38,558 bases of DNA from Nitrospirota bacterium (lineage in GTDB: Bacteria > Nitrospirota > Thermodesulfovibrionia > Thermodesulfovibrionales > JdFR-88), in assembly GCA_021813405.1 (NCBI GenBank), contig JAKAKS010000011.1, forward strand, positions 1-38,558, given 5' to 3'. Shown here one piece after another: positions 30,197 through 38,558 of this stretch. Within the stretch, counting starts at the first letter, position 1. Each line of letters starts with the position of its first letter. The translations under genes were made by a program, and so were the position numbers. The notes below the pieces were generated by a model, which ran no database searches, was not told the DNA's origin, and saw only the letters and a list, made by a program, of their open reading frames with translations.

Positions 30197-31837
30197 ATGA
30201 GAGCTTTAAAACAACTTCTGACAGTAACGCTTCTTCTGGCCGTTTGCGCCGGGCTATGGATAAGTTTCCATTACACCTTCGCGGCTTACTCGCTGGACGG
30301 CGACACGGCAGTTTTCCCGATGCTATGGCATGGCTGGAGGGAGCACGGCTTCGCTTTTTTCAGGACATGGCGTTTCACCCAGGACAATTGGCTGCTTTCT
30401 CCCGCTCCTTTTGTATTTTTTATCTACTATATTTTTGGCGTTACCGGATACACAGTGCTGGGTTTGGGATGGGTGTTCTTCGTGATCAATGCAGTATTGC
30501 TTGCCGTTTTAATCAGGTTTTTGTCCGGCAGATGGTCCGCGGCATCGCTTGTTGCCCTGTGCCTGGGGTTGTTTGCAAGCCAAAGCGCGATAAAGGACGG
30601 ATATCTGGCCTATGTCGTTTGCCATAACTCTTCGATGGCCTGGGCGTTTATTGCGTTCATTTCCGCGGCTTACGCGATAGAGAAGCACAACAAGATAAAT
30701 GCTTTTACATTGGGCGCGATAGTATTTCTGGCCGGCGTTTCGGACCCCTGGTTTAACGCGGCCTGCACATTGCCCATTGTAATGGTTCTGCTGGCGCTCT
30801 GCATAAAAAAACGGCAATACCGCCGGCCGGCGCTGAACCTGCTTCTGGGGACGATGACCGGATGGGCGCTTGCCTATACAAGGGGGCTGGGGCTGTTGTC
30901 TTTTTCCCCAAAAAACAGTTTTCATCTTATATCCTCCTGGGGCCAGTTTATGGCCAATGCCCATACATACCTGGCGGCACTTGGAGTGTTCTTTCCGGTT
31001 TTGCGGACATGGGCGTGGAACCACATGGCGGGGGCGGTCTTTGCCATTATCAGCCTTTTCCTGGCTTTCCATCTGGTCCGCCATCTGGCGGGGCATGCAA
31101 TAACGCTGAGTGCCAGGCAGGCGATGATTACCGGTTTTTTCCTGGTTTCAATTCTTGTCATGTCTGCCGCTTTTTTGATTTTGGCCGTGGACAGAGGCGA
31201 TTACAGGTATCTGGTAAACATTTACTATGGTCTGCTTGCTCTCGGGGTATTTATATTTGCCTGGCAATGGAGGGCCATGCCTGTCTTTTCCCGATGGGCT
31301 GTATGCCTTTGGGTATTTATCTTTATTGCGGCGGGCGCGGCAAGCGGTCCGGCGGCCTGGGAAAACCGGGTGGAAATAAACGATAACGGGGCGCTTGCGC
31401 TGGCGGGGTTTCTGGAACAAAACGACCTCCATTACGGGTACGGGGATTACTGGGCGGCCCCTGCAAACACCATAAGCTGGATAAGCGGGTACAGGGTTGT
31501 TGTGCGCCCCGTAAGCCTGGAATATGACCCGGGGGCAAACCCCGCAATGCCTTTGTTTTTCATGCCCAGGCGGCATGAAATATCCGCTGCGTGGTTTGGG
31601 CCTGGGAACTCCGCTAACCAGCGGCGGTTTTTCCTGATACTTGGCATGAACGGCCGGCCTTTTGAGGTGGTAAGCAAGGAGAACGTGATAGGCCAGTTCA
31701 ATTATTACAGCTTGCTGGCATTAGCTGAAGAACAGTTTGGCAGGCCGGATGAAACCCTTGCGTTTGAAAACCATATTATCCTGGTGTGGGACCATCCCAT
31801 TGTGCAGGCCCTGCCGCAGGCTGCCAGTGCCGGGTGA
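30197..31837 (+). CDS. Polytopic membrane protein, putative GT-C glycosyltransferase, pair member 2 (546 aa)
   Basis: A tandem duplicate of the preceding gene. The ATG at 30197 lines up with its start (MRALKQLLTVTLLLAVCAGL), 8 bp after the upstream stop; a longer frame runs back into that gene. It has YSLDGDTAVFPMLWHGWREH (Asp-Gly-Asp in the first loop), RFTQDNWLLSPAPFVFFIYY, GVSDPWFNAACTLPIVMVLL and LAYTRGLGLLSFSPKNSFH, then the C-terminal FLEQNDLHYGYGDYWAAPAN and VWDHPIVQALP. A 50-bp DNA block (30424-30473) is identical to the first copy, while most of the rest differs. It ends with a TGATG overlap into the next gene. Confidence 0.7.
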   Translation: MRALKQLLTVTLLLAVCAGLWISFHYTFAAYSLDGDTAVFPMLWHGWREHGFAFFRTWRFTQDNWLLSPAPFVFFIYYIFGVTGYTVLGLGWVFFVINAVLLAVLIRFLSGRWSAASLVALCLGLFASQSAIKDGYLAYVVCHNSSMAWAFIAFISAAYAIEKHNKINAFTLGAIVFLAGVSDPWFNAACTLPIVMVLLALCIKKRQYRRPALNLLLGTMTGWALAYTRGLGLLSFSPKNSFHLISSWGQFMANAHTYLAALGVFFPVLRTWAWNHMAGAVFAIISLFLAFHLVRHLAGHAITLSARQAMITGFFLVSILVMSAAFLILAVDRGDYRYLVNIYYGLLALGVFIFAWQWRAMPVFSRWAVCLWVFIFIAAGAASGPAAWENRVEINDNGALALAGFLEQNDLHYGYGDYWAAPANTISWISGYRVVVRPVSLEYDPGANPAMPLFFMPRRHEISAAWFGPGNSANQRRFFLILGMNGRPFEVVSKENVIGQFNYYSLLALAEEQFGRPDETLAFENHIILVWDHPIVQALPQAASAG

Positions 31838-33519
31838 TGGATGCGAAAAGAAAAATGAATACCATGCCTGTTTCCTCCAGAAAATGGATTTTTATTATCA
31901 TGTTTGCGATTGCCCAGGCGGTAATTGCTGCATGGCCCTTATTTCATAGCGGATGGGTGGCCACCTGGGACGGGTACATGCATATCCAGAGAGCGCAAGC
32001 CGTGTCCTATGCGGTAAAACACGGCGATTTTTATCCCCGCTGGACAACAGCAGCAGCCGCAGGCAAAGGGTCGCCATTTCTTAATTTCTACTCCCCGGGG
32101 TTTTACCTGGCGGCGGGCTATCTGCACGCCCTGGGAATCCAGCTTGTCCCGGCTGTGAAAATTGTATGCATGCTCATGCTTTTTGCCGGCTGGCTGGGGA
32201 TGTTCCTGTGGGCCAAAGGGCATTTCGATATACCCGGGGCGCTTATTGCCGCCACGGTATTCATGTTTGTCCCGTATCATTTCCACGATTTATATCAACG
32301 CGGGTCTTTGCCGGAACTTGCCGCAATAAACCTTATGCCATTTCTGTTTTACGGCATTGATCTTATGTGCGCTCAAACAATCCAGTATATGCCCGGCATA
32401 ATTGTGACTGCCCTGGCAACGGCCTTGATAACGTTAACGCATAACCTGATGGGGTTCATGATCGCGCCTTTTGCTGCTCTGTATATAGGGTGGCTGGCAT
32501 TTTCTTCCGGAACTCCGGTAAAAATATTCATCAGGTCCGCCGTTGGTGTGGCCCTTGGCATGGGGTTGTCCGCTTTTTATTGGCTGCCGGTGCTCACAGA
32601 AATAGGCTACCTGGCCAGATTCAAGGAAGCTACCCTGGATGGTTATCCGTATTACAAGCTTTTCATGTCCGCCGCCGGATGGTTTAAAGCCGGATGGACT
32701 CAGCCCCCTAAAGATTTGTTTGATGACCTTCAGATCGGATACGCGGTTCTGGGGTTTGATGCCTTGGCGCTTGCGGGCCTGTTTGCTGTGCCGCGGCAGA
32801 AAAGGGGATTTGGCCTGATCGTACCCTTGCTGGGGGTTCTTGCCCTTTTCATGACGATACCGCTTTCAGCGGCTTTATACAAATACTTAACCCCGCTCCA
32901 GTATGTGTTGTTCCCGTGGAGCTATATGGGCATAGCAACACTGTTTTTTTCCGCGCTGGCAGGGTATTCCGCAAGCGTGATACCGGCAGGCAGGATGATG
33001 TTTTTGCCGGCTGCGCTTGTCTGCCTTGCGCTTGCGCTTTGCGTGTTTGTTTCCAGCCCGCAAAGAACTGCGTATGGAAGGCTGGCAATAAAAGACGACA
33101 TCCCCAATATCATGGGGATAGCGCCAGCAGACGAATTCCGGCCCAGGTGGGAGACCGTGCCTGTAACTGCAAAACGATACGATTTTCTTTACACCACCGG
33201 CTCCAGTACCAAGATTAAGGAGGCTAGCGCAAACGGCACTGAGATCCGTGTGCTTGCAGATGCCGCCGGGCCGGCCAACCTGATAATCACGCAATTCTAC
33301 TTCCCCGGCTGGAGGCTCCGGATAGACGGCCGCGGCTTGCCTGTTTCCACCACGCCGGAGGGGTTTATCACATTTGCCATACCACCCGGCCTGCACTCTA
33401 TAACGCTTTGGTTTGGCACTACGTGGCCAAGGGTTACGGGATGGGTGATATCGGCTGTTGCGGTGCTGGCTATTCTAGCGGGCACGTTAAAAAAAGCCGG
33501 GCGGTTAAAGGCCTGTTGA
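31837..33519 (+). CDS. Polytopic membrane protein, YfhO/PTPS-related GT-C-like (560 aa)
   Basis: The start at 31837 overlaps the upstream stop (TGATG). About ten membrane helices. The first loop has GWVATWDGYMHIQRAQAVSY, in which Trp-Asp-Gly-x-x-H is the acidic first-loop motif of this GT-C branch. It continues with GDFYPRWTTAAAAGKGSPFL, NFYSPGFYLAAGYL and PYHFHDLYQRGSLPELAAIN, all recognisable in bacterial 6-pyruvoyl-tetrahydropterin-synthase-related membrane proteins. The C-terminal 150 residues form a beta-rich outside domain (ITQFYFPGWRLRIDGRGLPV, FITFAIPPGLHSITLWF), as in YfhO-like proteins, followed by a last membrane helix. Bacterial relatives are thought to glycosylate lipoteichoic acid or other envelope polymers. 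Confidence 0.72.
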   Translation: MDAKRKMNTMPVSSRKWIFIIMFAIAQAVIAAWPLFHSGWVATWDGYMHIQRAQAVSYAVKHGDFYPRWTTAAAAGKGSPFLNFYSPGFYLAAGYLHALGIQLVPAVKIVCMLMLFAGWLGMFLWAKGHFDIPGALIAATVFMFVPYHFHDLYQRGSLPELAAINLMPFLFYGIDLMCAQTIQYMPGIIVTALATALITLTHNLMGFMIAPFAALYIGWLAFSSGTPVKIFIRSAVGVALGMGLSAFYWLPVLTEIGYLARFKEATLDGYPYYKLFMSAAGWFKAGWTQPPKDLFDDLQIGYAVLGFDALALAGLFAVPRQKRGFGLIVPLLGVLALFMTIPLSAALYKYLTPLQYVLFPWSYMGIATLFFSALAGYSASVIPAGRMMFLPAALVCLALALCVFVSSPQRTAYGRLAIKDDIPNIMGIAPADEFRPRWETVPVTAKRYDFLYTTGSSTKIKEASANGTEIRVLADAAGPANLIITQFYFPGWRLRIDGRGLPVSTTPEGFITFAIPPGLHSITLWFGTTWPRVTGWVISAVAVLAILAGTLKKAGRLKAC

Positions 33520-33528
33520 AAAAACATT

Positions 33529-35157
33529 ATGGAAAAATGCATGATGCCGCCGCGCGCTGAAGGTAATCTGATTTCAAAAGTAAATGCACTGCCAGTGCTT
33601 TTGATCCTGCTGGTTTCATTTGCGGTTTATGCAAACATTTTTTCAAACGGGTTTGTGGGCGACGATGCCGGGATGGTGGTTGGCAACCCGTCTGTAAGGA
33701 GTTTTGCCGCATTTACAAGGAGTTTCGCCAATATCCCGGCGGTGTTTGAGCGCCCTTCAGCGGGGGCATATTACAGGCCCGTGTCCTACGGATTGGCATT
33801 CATGGTCATTTATTCGATATTCGGGCTTAAGGCCTGGGCCTTTCACCTGGCAAACGTGGCGCTGCACGCGGCAAATGCCGTGCTGGTATATCTGCTGGGC
33901 TTGCTGCTGATTGGCAGAAGAAGATTCGCCCTGGTTGCCGCGCTTTTGTTTGCAGTTCATCCGGTTAATACCGATGCCGTGGACCTGGCGTCAGCTATCT
34001 CGGAACCCATGTATTCGTTTTTCTTCCTGGCCTGCATTGTCCTGTTTGCAGAAGAAAGAATGCCGTGGCTTCAGGGTGCATTATGTCTCCTTTCGGCATT
34101 GTCCAAGGAGCCGGGCGTGATGATACCCGCCGTATTGATCTCATATGGCTTGTGCATTGGCGGGCGCTTTTCATGGCGGAAATACGTGCCATTTCTGCCA
34201 GCGCTGGCGATTTATTTTCTGCTCCGGTGGAACGCGTTTCGAGTGATAACATTTGTAAGCTCCAGCTCCAGTTTGAATTTATGGCAGCTCATTCTTAATT
34301 CATTCCCCCTTTTTGCCAAATATATGGGCAAGCTGGCGTTCCCCGCCGTGTTGAATGCGGCTTATACATTCCATCCTGTTTCATCGCCTTTTGAATTCAA
34401 GGTTGCTGTTTCCCTGCTGGTGACGGCGTGTGTTGCCGGATTGATGGCGCTTTTCTGGAAGAAAAACCGGAGGGCCTTTTTCTGCTGCATTTTGGCGCTT
34501 GCCCCTCTGCTGCCGGCGTTTTATGTGCTGAGGCTTCCTTTCTTTACAGTGTTTGCCGAAAGGTATCTGTACCTGAGCACCGCCGGGTTCGCTTTGCTTG
34601 TATCCATTGGCTTAGAGAGATTGAGTTGCCTAAAAAATGCCATCTGGAAAAAAGCCGCGCCCGTGGTGGCGGCCATGGTTGCCGTACTTGCTGTCACCGC
34701 AGGGGCCGCTATTACTGTAAAGAGAAACCCTGTATGGAAAAGCAACGAGACTTTGTGGGGCGATACGGCCGCGAAGTCCCCCGATAACCCGGTACCTTAC
34801 ACATATCTTGGATTTGTGGCCAATGACAAAGGGCATGCCCGCGAGGCCGTTTATTTCTGCGATAAGGCATTGAGGATAAAACCTACTTACGATTCACTGG
34901 TGTGCCTTGGCATAGCTTACAATATGCTTGGCCGTTCCGGTATCGCAAAGGCGGCCTTTTCAGACGCAGCCAGTTTAAACCCTGGCGCTGCCGAGCCGCA
35001 TTACAGGCTTGCTTTGCTTTATTTGAAAAAAGGCGATCTTGCAGGCTTTCAGCGCCAGTTCGGGCTGGCTAGGAAGCTTAACCCGGGTGCGGCGGGGTTG
35101 TATGCCAGCCTGGCCCAAAAAGAGGCGGCCGGAAGCGCCGCGCGGGTGAAGAAATGA
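33529..35157 (+). CDS. TMTC-like membrane glycosyltransferase with C-terminal TPRs, copy 4, divergent (542 aa)
   Basis: The fourth TMTC-like protein, separated from copies 1-3 by three other membrane proteins. It keeps SNGFVGDDAGMVV (Asp45-Asp46), GAYYRPVSYGLAFMVIYSIF, ALSKEPGVMIPAVL, FAERYLYLSTAGFALLVS and NPVWKSNETLWGDTAAKSPD. The second conserved loop is altered: HPVNTDAVDLASAISEPMYS replaces HPxHTEAVxW and the DLL end. About ten membrane helices are followed by only about three TPRs, so it is shorter than copies 1-3. It starts 9 bp after the upstream gene and no good Shine-Dalgarno sequence is seen. Loss of the loop residues could mean a different sugar or acceptor. Confidence 0.78.
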   Translation: MEKCMMPPRAEGNLISKVNALPVLLILLVSFAVYANIFSNGFVGDDAGMVVGNPSVRSFAAFTRSFANIPAVFERPSAGAYYRPVSYGLAFMVIYSIFGLKAWAFHLANVALHAANAVLVYLLGLLLIGRRRFALVAALLFAVHPVNTDAVDLASAISEPMYSFFFLACIVLFAEERMPWLQGALCLLSALSKEPGVMIPAVLISYGLCIGGRFSWRKYVPFLPALAIYFLLRWNAFRVITFVSSSSSLNLWQLILNSFPLFAKYMGKLAFPAVLNAAYTFHPVSSPFEFKVAVSLLVTACVAGLMALFWKKNRRAFFCCILALAPLLPAFYVLRLPFFTVFAERYLYLSTAGFALLVSIGLERLSCLKNAIWKKAAPVVAAMVAVLAVTAGAAITVKRNPVWKSNETLWGDTAAKSPDNPVPYTYLGFVANDKGHAREAVYFCDKALRIKPTYDSLVCLGIAYNMLGRSGIAKAAFSDAASLNPGAAEPHYRLALLYLKKGDLAGFQRQFGLARKLNPGAAGLYASLAQKEAAGSAARVKK

Positions 35158-35317
35158 AACAAACGGCATAGAAATCGCCAGTCTGGCCCTGAGCGGCGGG
35201 CGGGGAATGGCAGGAATTCAAAGGCCCGGGGCCAAGCCTCCTGAAGCCGTCAGGGCCATGCAGGCCAGAGGGAAAGCCCTTAACATTTACCCCGGCTTTT
35301 TTAAATTAAACTTAAAG
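35158..35317. other. Gap between the membrane-protein cluster and the str operon
   Basis: One plus-strand frame across this gap reads IEIASLALSGGRGMAGIQRP and onward to about NIYPGFFKLN, which looks protein-like, but it has no good start and runs into the rpsL promoter. It may be a gene relic. Nothing else is seen. Confidence 0.35.
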
Positions 35318-35346
35318 TTGACAAAAAATTTTTACTCTGGTATTCT
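35318..35346 (+). promoter_or_regulatory. Promoter of the str operon
   Basis: A perfect TTGACA (35318-35323), a 17-nt AT-rich spacer and TATTCT (35341-35346). It lies about 76 bp before the rpsL start and is the strongest sigma-70-type promoter in the window. Confidence 0.8.
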
Positions 35347-35422
35347 TCTATTTCGGCCTTTGGAGAAAACTGCTTTTTTGGGCCGTCTTTAAATCAGCGT
35401 ACGGAAATTTTACGGAGGAAAA

Positions 35423-35794
35423 GTGCCGACTATTTCGCAGCTTGTAAGACACGGAAGGAAAGAGATCGAGCAGAAGACAAAGAGCCCGGCTCTTAAGTCC
35501 TGTCCGCAGAAACGCGGGGTCTGTTTGAGGGTATATACCCACACCCCGAAGAAACCGAACTCGGCCTTGAGGAAAGTGGCCAGGGTAAGGCTTACCAATT
35601 CAATGGAAGTCACGGCCTATATACCGGGTGTTGGGCATAACCTGCAGGAGCACTCGATAGTTCTGATAAGGGGGGGCAGGGTTAAGGACCTTCCCGGTGT
35701 CAGGTATCACATAGTCAGAGGCACGCTGGATTCTGCCGGGGTTGCCGACAGAAGGCGCGGCCGGTCCAAGTACGGCGCCAAGAGGCCCAAATAG
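35423..35794 (+). CDS. rpsL: Ribosomal protein S12
   Basis: A 123-residue S12 with the standard [13 protein letters not shown] start, [55 protein letters not shown] and [13 protein letters not shown]. It is part of the 30S decoding centre. The GTG start at 35423 follows GGAGG at a normal distance. The lysines where streptomycin-resistance changes occur (in TPKKPNS and in GRVKDLPG) are the usual wild-type residues. First gene of the str operon. Confidence 0.98.
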   Translation: MPTISQLVRHGRKEIEQKTKSPALKSCPQKRGVCLRVYTHTPKKPNSALRKVARVRLTNSMEVTAYIPGVGHNLQEHSIVLIRGGRVKDLPGVRYHIVRGTLDSAGVADRRRGRSKYGAKRPK

Positions 35795-35807
35795 AGGTTA
35801 ATGGAAA

Positions 35808-36278
35808 ATGCCTAGAAGAAGGGTAGCCGAAAAAAGAGAGATACTGCCGGATCCGAAATACGGCAGTAAGGTTTTGAGCAAGTTCATGAACATTCTCATG
35901 GAAGACGGCAAGAAGGCCACCGCCGAAAAGGCGTGCTACGGGGCCTTTGAGATACTTAAACAGAAGACCGGGCAGGACCCGCTGAAGGTTTTCAAGCAGG
36001 CGCTGGAAAACGTGAAGCCCGTCCTTGAGGTGAGGCCGCGCAGGGTAGGCGGCGCCACTTACCAGGTGCCCGTGGAGGTAAGGCCGAACAGGAGAAGCGC
36101 GCTGGCGTTCAGGTGGATCATCACATACTCCAGGGCGCGCAATGAAAAGACGATGAGGGAAAAGCTTGCGGGAGAGCTTCTGGATGCGTTTAATAACACG
36201 GGTTCCTCTTTCAAGAAAAAGGAAGACACCCATAAAATGGCAGAGGCCAATAGGGCCTTCGCGCATTATAGATGGTAG
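35808..36278 (+). CDS. rpsG: Ribosomal protein S7
   Basis: A 156-residue S7, the normal length. It starts [20 protein letters not shown] and shows [40 protein letters not shown] and [20 protein letters not shown], all conserved. S7 binds the 3' domain of 16S rRNA and starts assembly of the 30S head. It lies 13 bp after rpsL and 18 bp before fusA, in the usual operon order. Confidence 0.98.
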   Translation: MPRRRVAEKREILPDPKYGSKVLSKFMNILMEDGKKATAEKACYGAFEILKQKTGQDPLKVFKQALENVKPVLEVRPRRVGGATYQVPVEVRPNRRSALAFRWIITYSRARNEKTMREKLAGELLDAFNNTGSSFKKKEDTHKMAEANRAFAHYRW

Positions 36279-36296
36279 GGAAGCAAGAGGTTAGAA

Positions 36297-38369
36297 TTGA
36301 GCAATCCACTGGAAAAAACGCGCAATATCGGAATTATGGCCCACATAGACGCGGGCAAAACCACCACCACCGAGCGGATACTCTATTACACGGGGGTTAC
36401 CTACAAGATCGGAGAGGTCCATGAAGGCACGGCTGTAATGGACTGGATGGTCCAGGAACAGGAACGTGGTATAACCATAACCTCCGCCGCAACTACCTGC
36501 CATTGGAAAGATTACAAGATAAATATAATAGATACCCCCGGACACGTGGACTTCACCATAGAGGTGGAAAGGTCCCTCAGGGTGCTTGACGGCGCAGTGG
36601 CGCTGTTCGATTCCGTCGCGGGTGTTGAGCCTCAGAGCGAGACTGTCTGGCGGCAGGCCGACAAGTATGGCGTGCCCAGGATTGCCTTCATGAACAAGAT
36701 GGACCGCGTGGGTGCGGATTTCGATATGAGCGTAAACAGCATGGTAGACAGGCTTGGCGCAAAGCCCGTTGCCATCCAGATGCCAAATGGCGCGGAGGAC
36801 CAGTTTGTCGGGCCGATAGACCTTATTACGTTAAAGGCCTATTCTTATTCCGAAAGCAATCTTGGCGCTGAATGCCACGAGATCGAAATTCCGGCCAATC
36901 TTGTTGCCGAAGTCAAGAAGAGGCGTGACAAGATGCTGGAGGCCCTCTCCGATGTGGACGAGAACATTATGGAAAAATACCTGGGCGGCGAAGATGTAAC
37001 GCCCGAGGAGATAAGGGCCGCCCTCAGAAAAGGCGCGATATCCATGCAGATCACCCCGGTTCTCTGCGGCACGGCCTTCAAGAATAAAGGGGTTCAGCAG
37101 TTGCTGGATGCGGTGGTGGACTACCTGCCTTCCCCCCTGGATGTGCCGCCGATAAAGGGTGTGGACGCCAACGGGAACGAAGTGGTAAGGCATGCCGACC
37201 CGGCCGAGCCTTTTGCTGCTCTTGCCTTTAAGGTTATGACGGACCCGTTTGTGGGCCAGCTTACTTATCTGAGGGTATATTCCGGCTCGATGGGCGCCGG
37301 TTCCTACATATACAACTCCACCAAAGACAGAAAAGAAAGGGTGGGCAGGCTTCTCAGAATGCACGCCAACAAAAGGGAAGAGGTAAAGGAGGTGCAGGCT
37401 GGCGACATAGTGGCGGCGGTCGGCCTCAAGGATACCCTCACCGGCGACACCGTATGCGACGATAAGAATATCGTGGTGCTGGAGAAGATGGAATTCCCGG
37501 AGCCTGTTATTTCCGTAGCAATAGAGCCCAAGAGCAAGGCGGACCAGGACAAGCTTTCCCAGTCCCTGGTGAAACTTGCGCAGGAAGATCCCTCATTCAG
37601 GGTGTACACCAATGAGGAGACGGGCCAGACGCTTATAGCCGGAATGGGAGAGCTGCACCTTGAAATTATCGTTGACAGGCTAATTCGCGAGTTCAAGGTG
37701 GGCGCAAACGTTGGCAAGCCGCAGGTTGCCTACAAAGAGACCATAAAATCATCGGCCAAGGCCGAAGGCAAATTCATTCGCCAGACCGGCGGCCGCGGCC
37801 AGTACGGCCATGTCTATATAGAGGTGGAGCCGCTGAAGGACGGTAAGACCTTCGAGTTTGAAAACAAGATAATCGGCGGCGCCATACCGCGCGAATATAT
37901 ACCGGCCGTTGAAAAAGGCATCAAGGAGGCGATGGACTCCGGCGTGCTGGCGGGCTATCCCGTTATGAACGTTAAGGCCAAACTCTATGACGGTTCGTTC
38001 CATGAAGTGGACTCTTCTGAAATGGCGTTCAAGATCGCTGGCTCCATGGCGTTTAAGGAAGCGGTCAGAAAGGCCAGCGCAATCCTGCTGGAGCCGATAA
38101 TGAATGTGGAGGTGGTCACCCCCGAAACCTACATGGGCGACGTTATAGGCGACCTGAACTCCAGAAGAGGTAAAATCCAGATGATGGAGATGAGGGGCAA
38201 CGCCCAGGTGATAAAGGCCCTCGTCCCGTTGAGCGAGATGTTCGGATATGCAACCGATCTGCGGAGCAAGACCCAGGGCAGGGCTACCTACACCATGCAG
38301 TTTGCGCAGTATGAGGAGGCCCCCAAGAGCATCTCCGAAACGATAATAGAAAAGGTAAAAGGGAGATAG
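36297..38369 (+). CDS. fusA: Elongation factor G
   Basis: A 690-residue translocation GTPase. G1 is [21 protein letters not shown]2 lies in the [14 protein letters not shown] region, G3 is [17 protein letters not shown] and G4 is [10 protein letters not shown]. Domains II-V follow, with [59 protein letters not shown] and [20 protein letters not shown]. It starts with TTG at 36297 ([12 protein letters not shown]), after AGAGG. Length and motifs are normal for a translational EF-G. Confidence 0.98.
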   Translation: MSNPLEKTRNIGIMAHIDAGKTTTTERILYYTGVTYKIGEVHEGTAVMDWMVQEQERGITITSAATTCHWKDYKINIIDTPGHVDFTIEVERSLRVLDGAVALFDSVAGVEPQSETVWRQADKYGVPRIAFMNKMDRVGADFDMSVNSMVDRLGAKPVAIQMPNGAEDQFVGPIDLITLKAYSYSESNLGAECHEIEIPANLVAEVKKRRDKMLEALSDVDENIMEKYLGGEDVTPEEIRAALRKGAISMQITPVLCGTAFKNKGVQQLLDAVVDYLPSPLDVPPIKGVDANGNEVVRHADPAEPFAALAFKVMTDPFVGQLTYLRVYSGSMGAGSYIYNSTKDRKERVGRLLRMHANKREEVKEVQAGDIVAAVGLKDTLTGDTVCDDKNIVVLEKMEFPEPVISVAIEPKSKADQDKLSQSLVKLAQEDPSFRVYTNEETGQTLIAGMGELHLEIIVDRLIREFKVGANVGKPQVAYKETIKSSAKAEGKFIRQTGGRGQYGHVYIEVEPLKDGKTFEFENKIIGGAIPREYIPAVEKGIKEAMDSGVLAGYPVMNVKAKLYDGSFHEVDSSEMAFKIAGSMAFKEAVRKASAILLEPIMNVEVVTPETYMGDVIGDLNSRRGKIQMMEMRGNAQVIKALVPLSEMFGYATDLRSKTQGRATYTMQFAQYEEAPKSISETIIEKVKGR

Positions 38370-38433
38370 GAGATACAATGATGCTCCGCGAATTCGGAAA
38401 AACAGGATTTAAATATACCAGGAGGGCATTCTA

Positions 38434-38558
38434 ATGGCGAAGGCGAAGTTTGAAAGGGTAAAGCCCCATGCCAATGTTGGCACGATAGGCCACGTGGACC
38501 ACGGCAAGACCACGCTCACGGCGGCCATAACGAAGGCGATGGGCCTGAAGGGGATGGC
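38434..38558 (+). CDS. tuf: Elongation factor Tu, N-terminal part (runs off the window)
   Basis: The first 41 codons are present. [20 protein letters not shown] followed by [20 protein letters not shown] contains the GHVDHGKT P-loop of EF-Tu. GGAGGG lies about 8 nt before the ATG. It is 64 bp after fusA, in the conserved rpsL-rpsG-fusA-tuf order. Confidence 0.97.
   Translation, partial: MAKAKFERVKPHANVGTIGHVDHGKTTLTAAITKAMGLKGM

Noticed and set aside
32887-33396. Minus-strand frame with several cysteines opposite the YfhO-like gene
   Set aside because: It is antisense to a well-supported membrane protein; the Cys codons arise from Ala/Ala-Gly codons on the other strand.

Overview
The window is chromosomal DNA of a bacterium with GC-rich genes and short intergenic gaps. 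It ends in a standard rpsL-rpsG-fusA-tuf (str) operon. A lipoprotein signal, a DksA-type factor and exported periplasmic-type proteins fit a didermic (Gram-negative-like) cell. Pyruvate dehydrogenase is encoded with an ADP-forming acetyl-CoA synthetase, next to a predicted selenocysteine peroxiredoxin and a HemW-like radical SAM protein. That set suggests an anaerobic or micro-aerobic, acetate-producing lifestyle. I cannot place the phylum from sequence alone; an uncultivated lineage such as Elusimicrobiota or Omnitrophota is possible but unproven.

Layout. 1-2100: the start of an E3 (dihydrolipoamide dehydrogenase) gene, a patchwork of gene relics and repeats, and two small unknown genes. 2.4-4.2 kb: a dipeptide-type ABC permease pair. 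4.2-6.5 kb, minus strand: DksA/TraR-like factor, a His-rich DUF1844 protein, a peroxiredoxin read through an in-frame TGA (selenocysteine), and a small Cys-containing protein. 6.5-7.6 kb: a Glu/Leu/Phe/Val dehydrogenase. 7.6-8.6 kb: an AT-rich island with a frameshifted lipoprotein gene and a broken HicB antitoxin gene. 8.65-13.9 kb: a tightly overlapping pdhA-pdhB-pdhC-acdA-acdB operon that would turn pyruvate into acetate plus ATP. 14.2-16.1 kb: a tandem array of small secreted four-cysteine proteins, including one decayed copy. 16.1-17.9 kb: an LsrF-like aldolase and a zinc alcohol dehydrogenase. 18.1-22.6 kb: a Yip1-like membrane protein, asd, an exported Arg/His-rich protein, mazG and hemW.

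23.0-35.2 kb is the most distinctive block: seven consecutive large membrane proteins. Four are TMTC-like (multispan membrane region plus C-terminal TPRs), two are a tandem-duplicated membrane pair with an early Asp-Gly-Asp motif, and one is a YfhO/PTPS-related-like membrane protein. All look like GT-C-fold, lipid-linked-sugar glycosyltransferases. Together they resemble a dedicated system for glycosylating exported proteins or an envelope glycan. No donor-sugar synthesis or acceptor gene is visible in the block.

Three further features recur. A degenerate dispersed repeat occurs at about 0.92, 1.3 and 22.7 kb. Several genes have a TATAAT box 5-9 nt before the ATG with no Shine-Dalgarno sequence, as expected for leaderless transcripts. 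Relics (methyltransferase, HicB, decayed paralogue) cluster in the accessory gaps.
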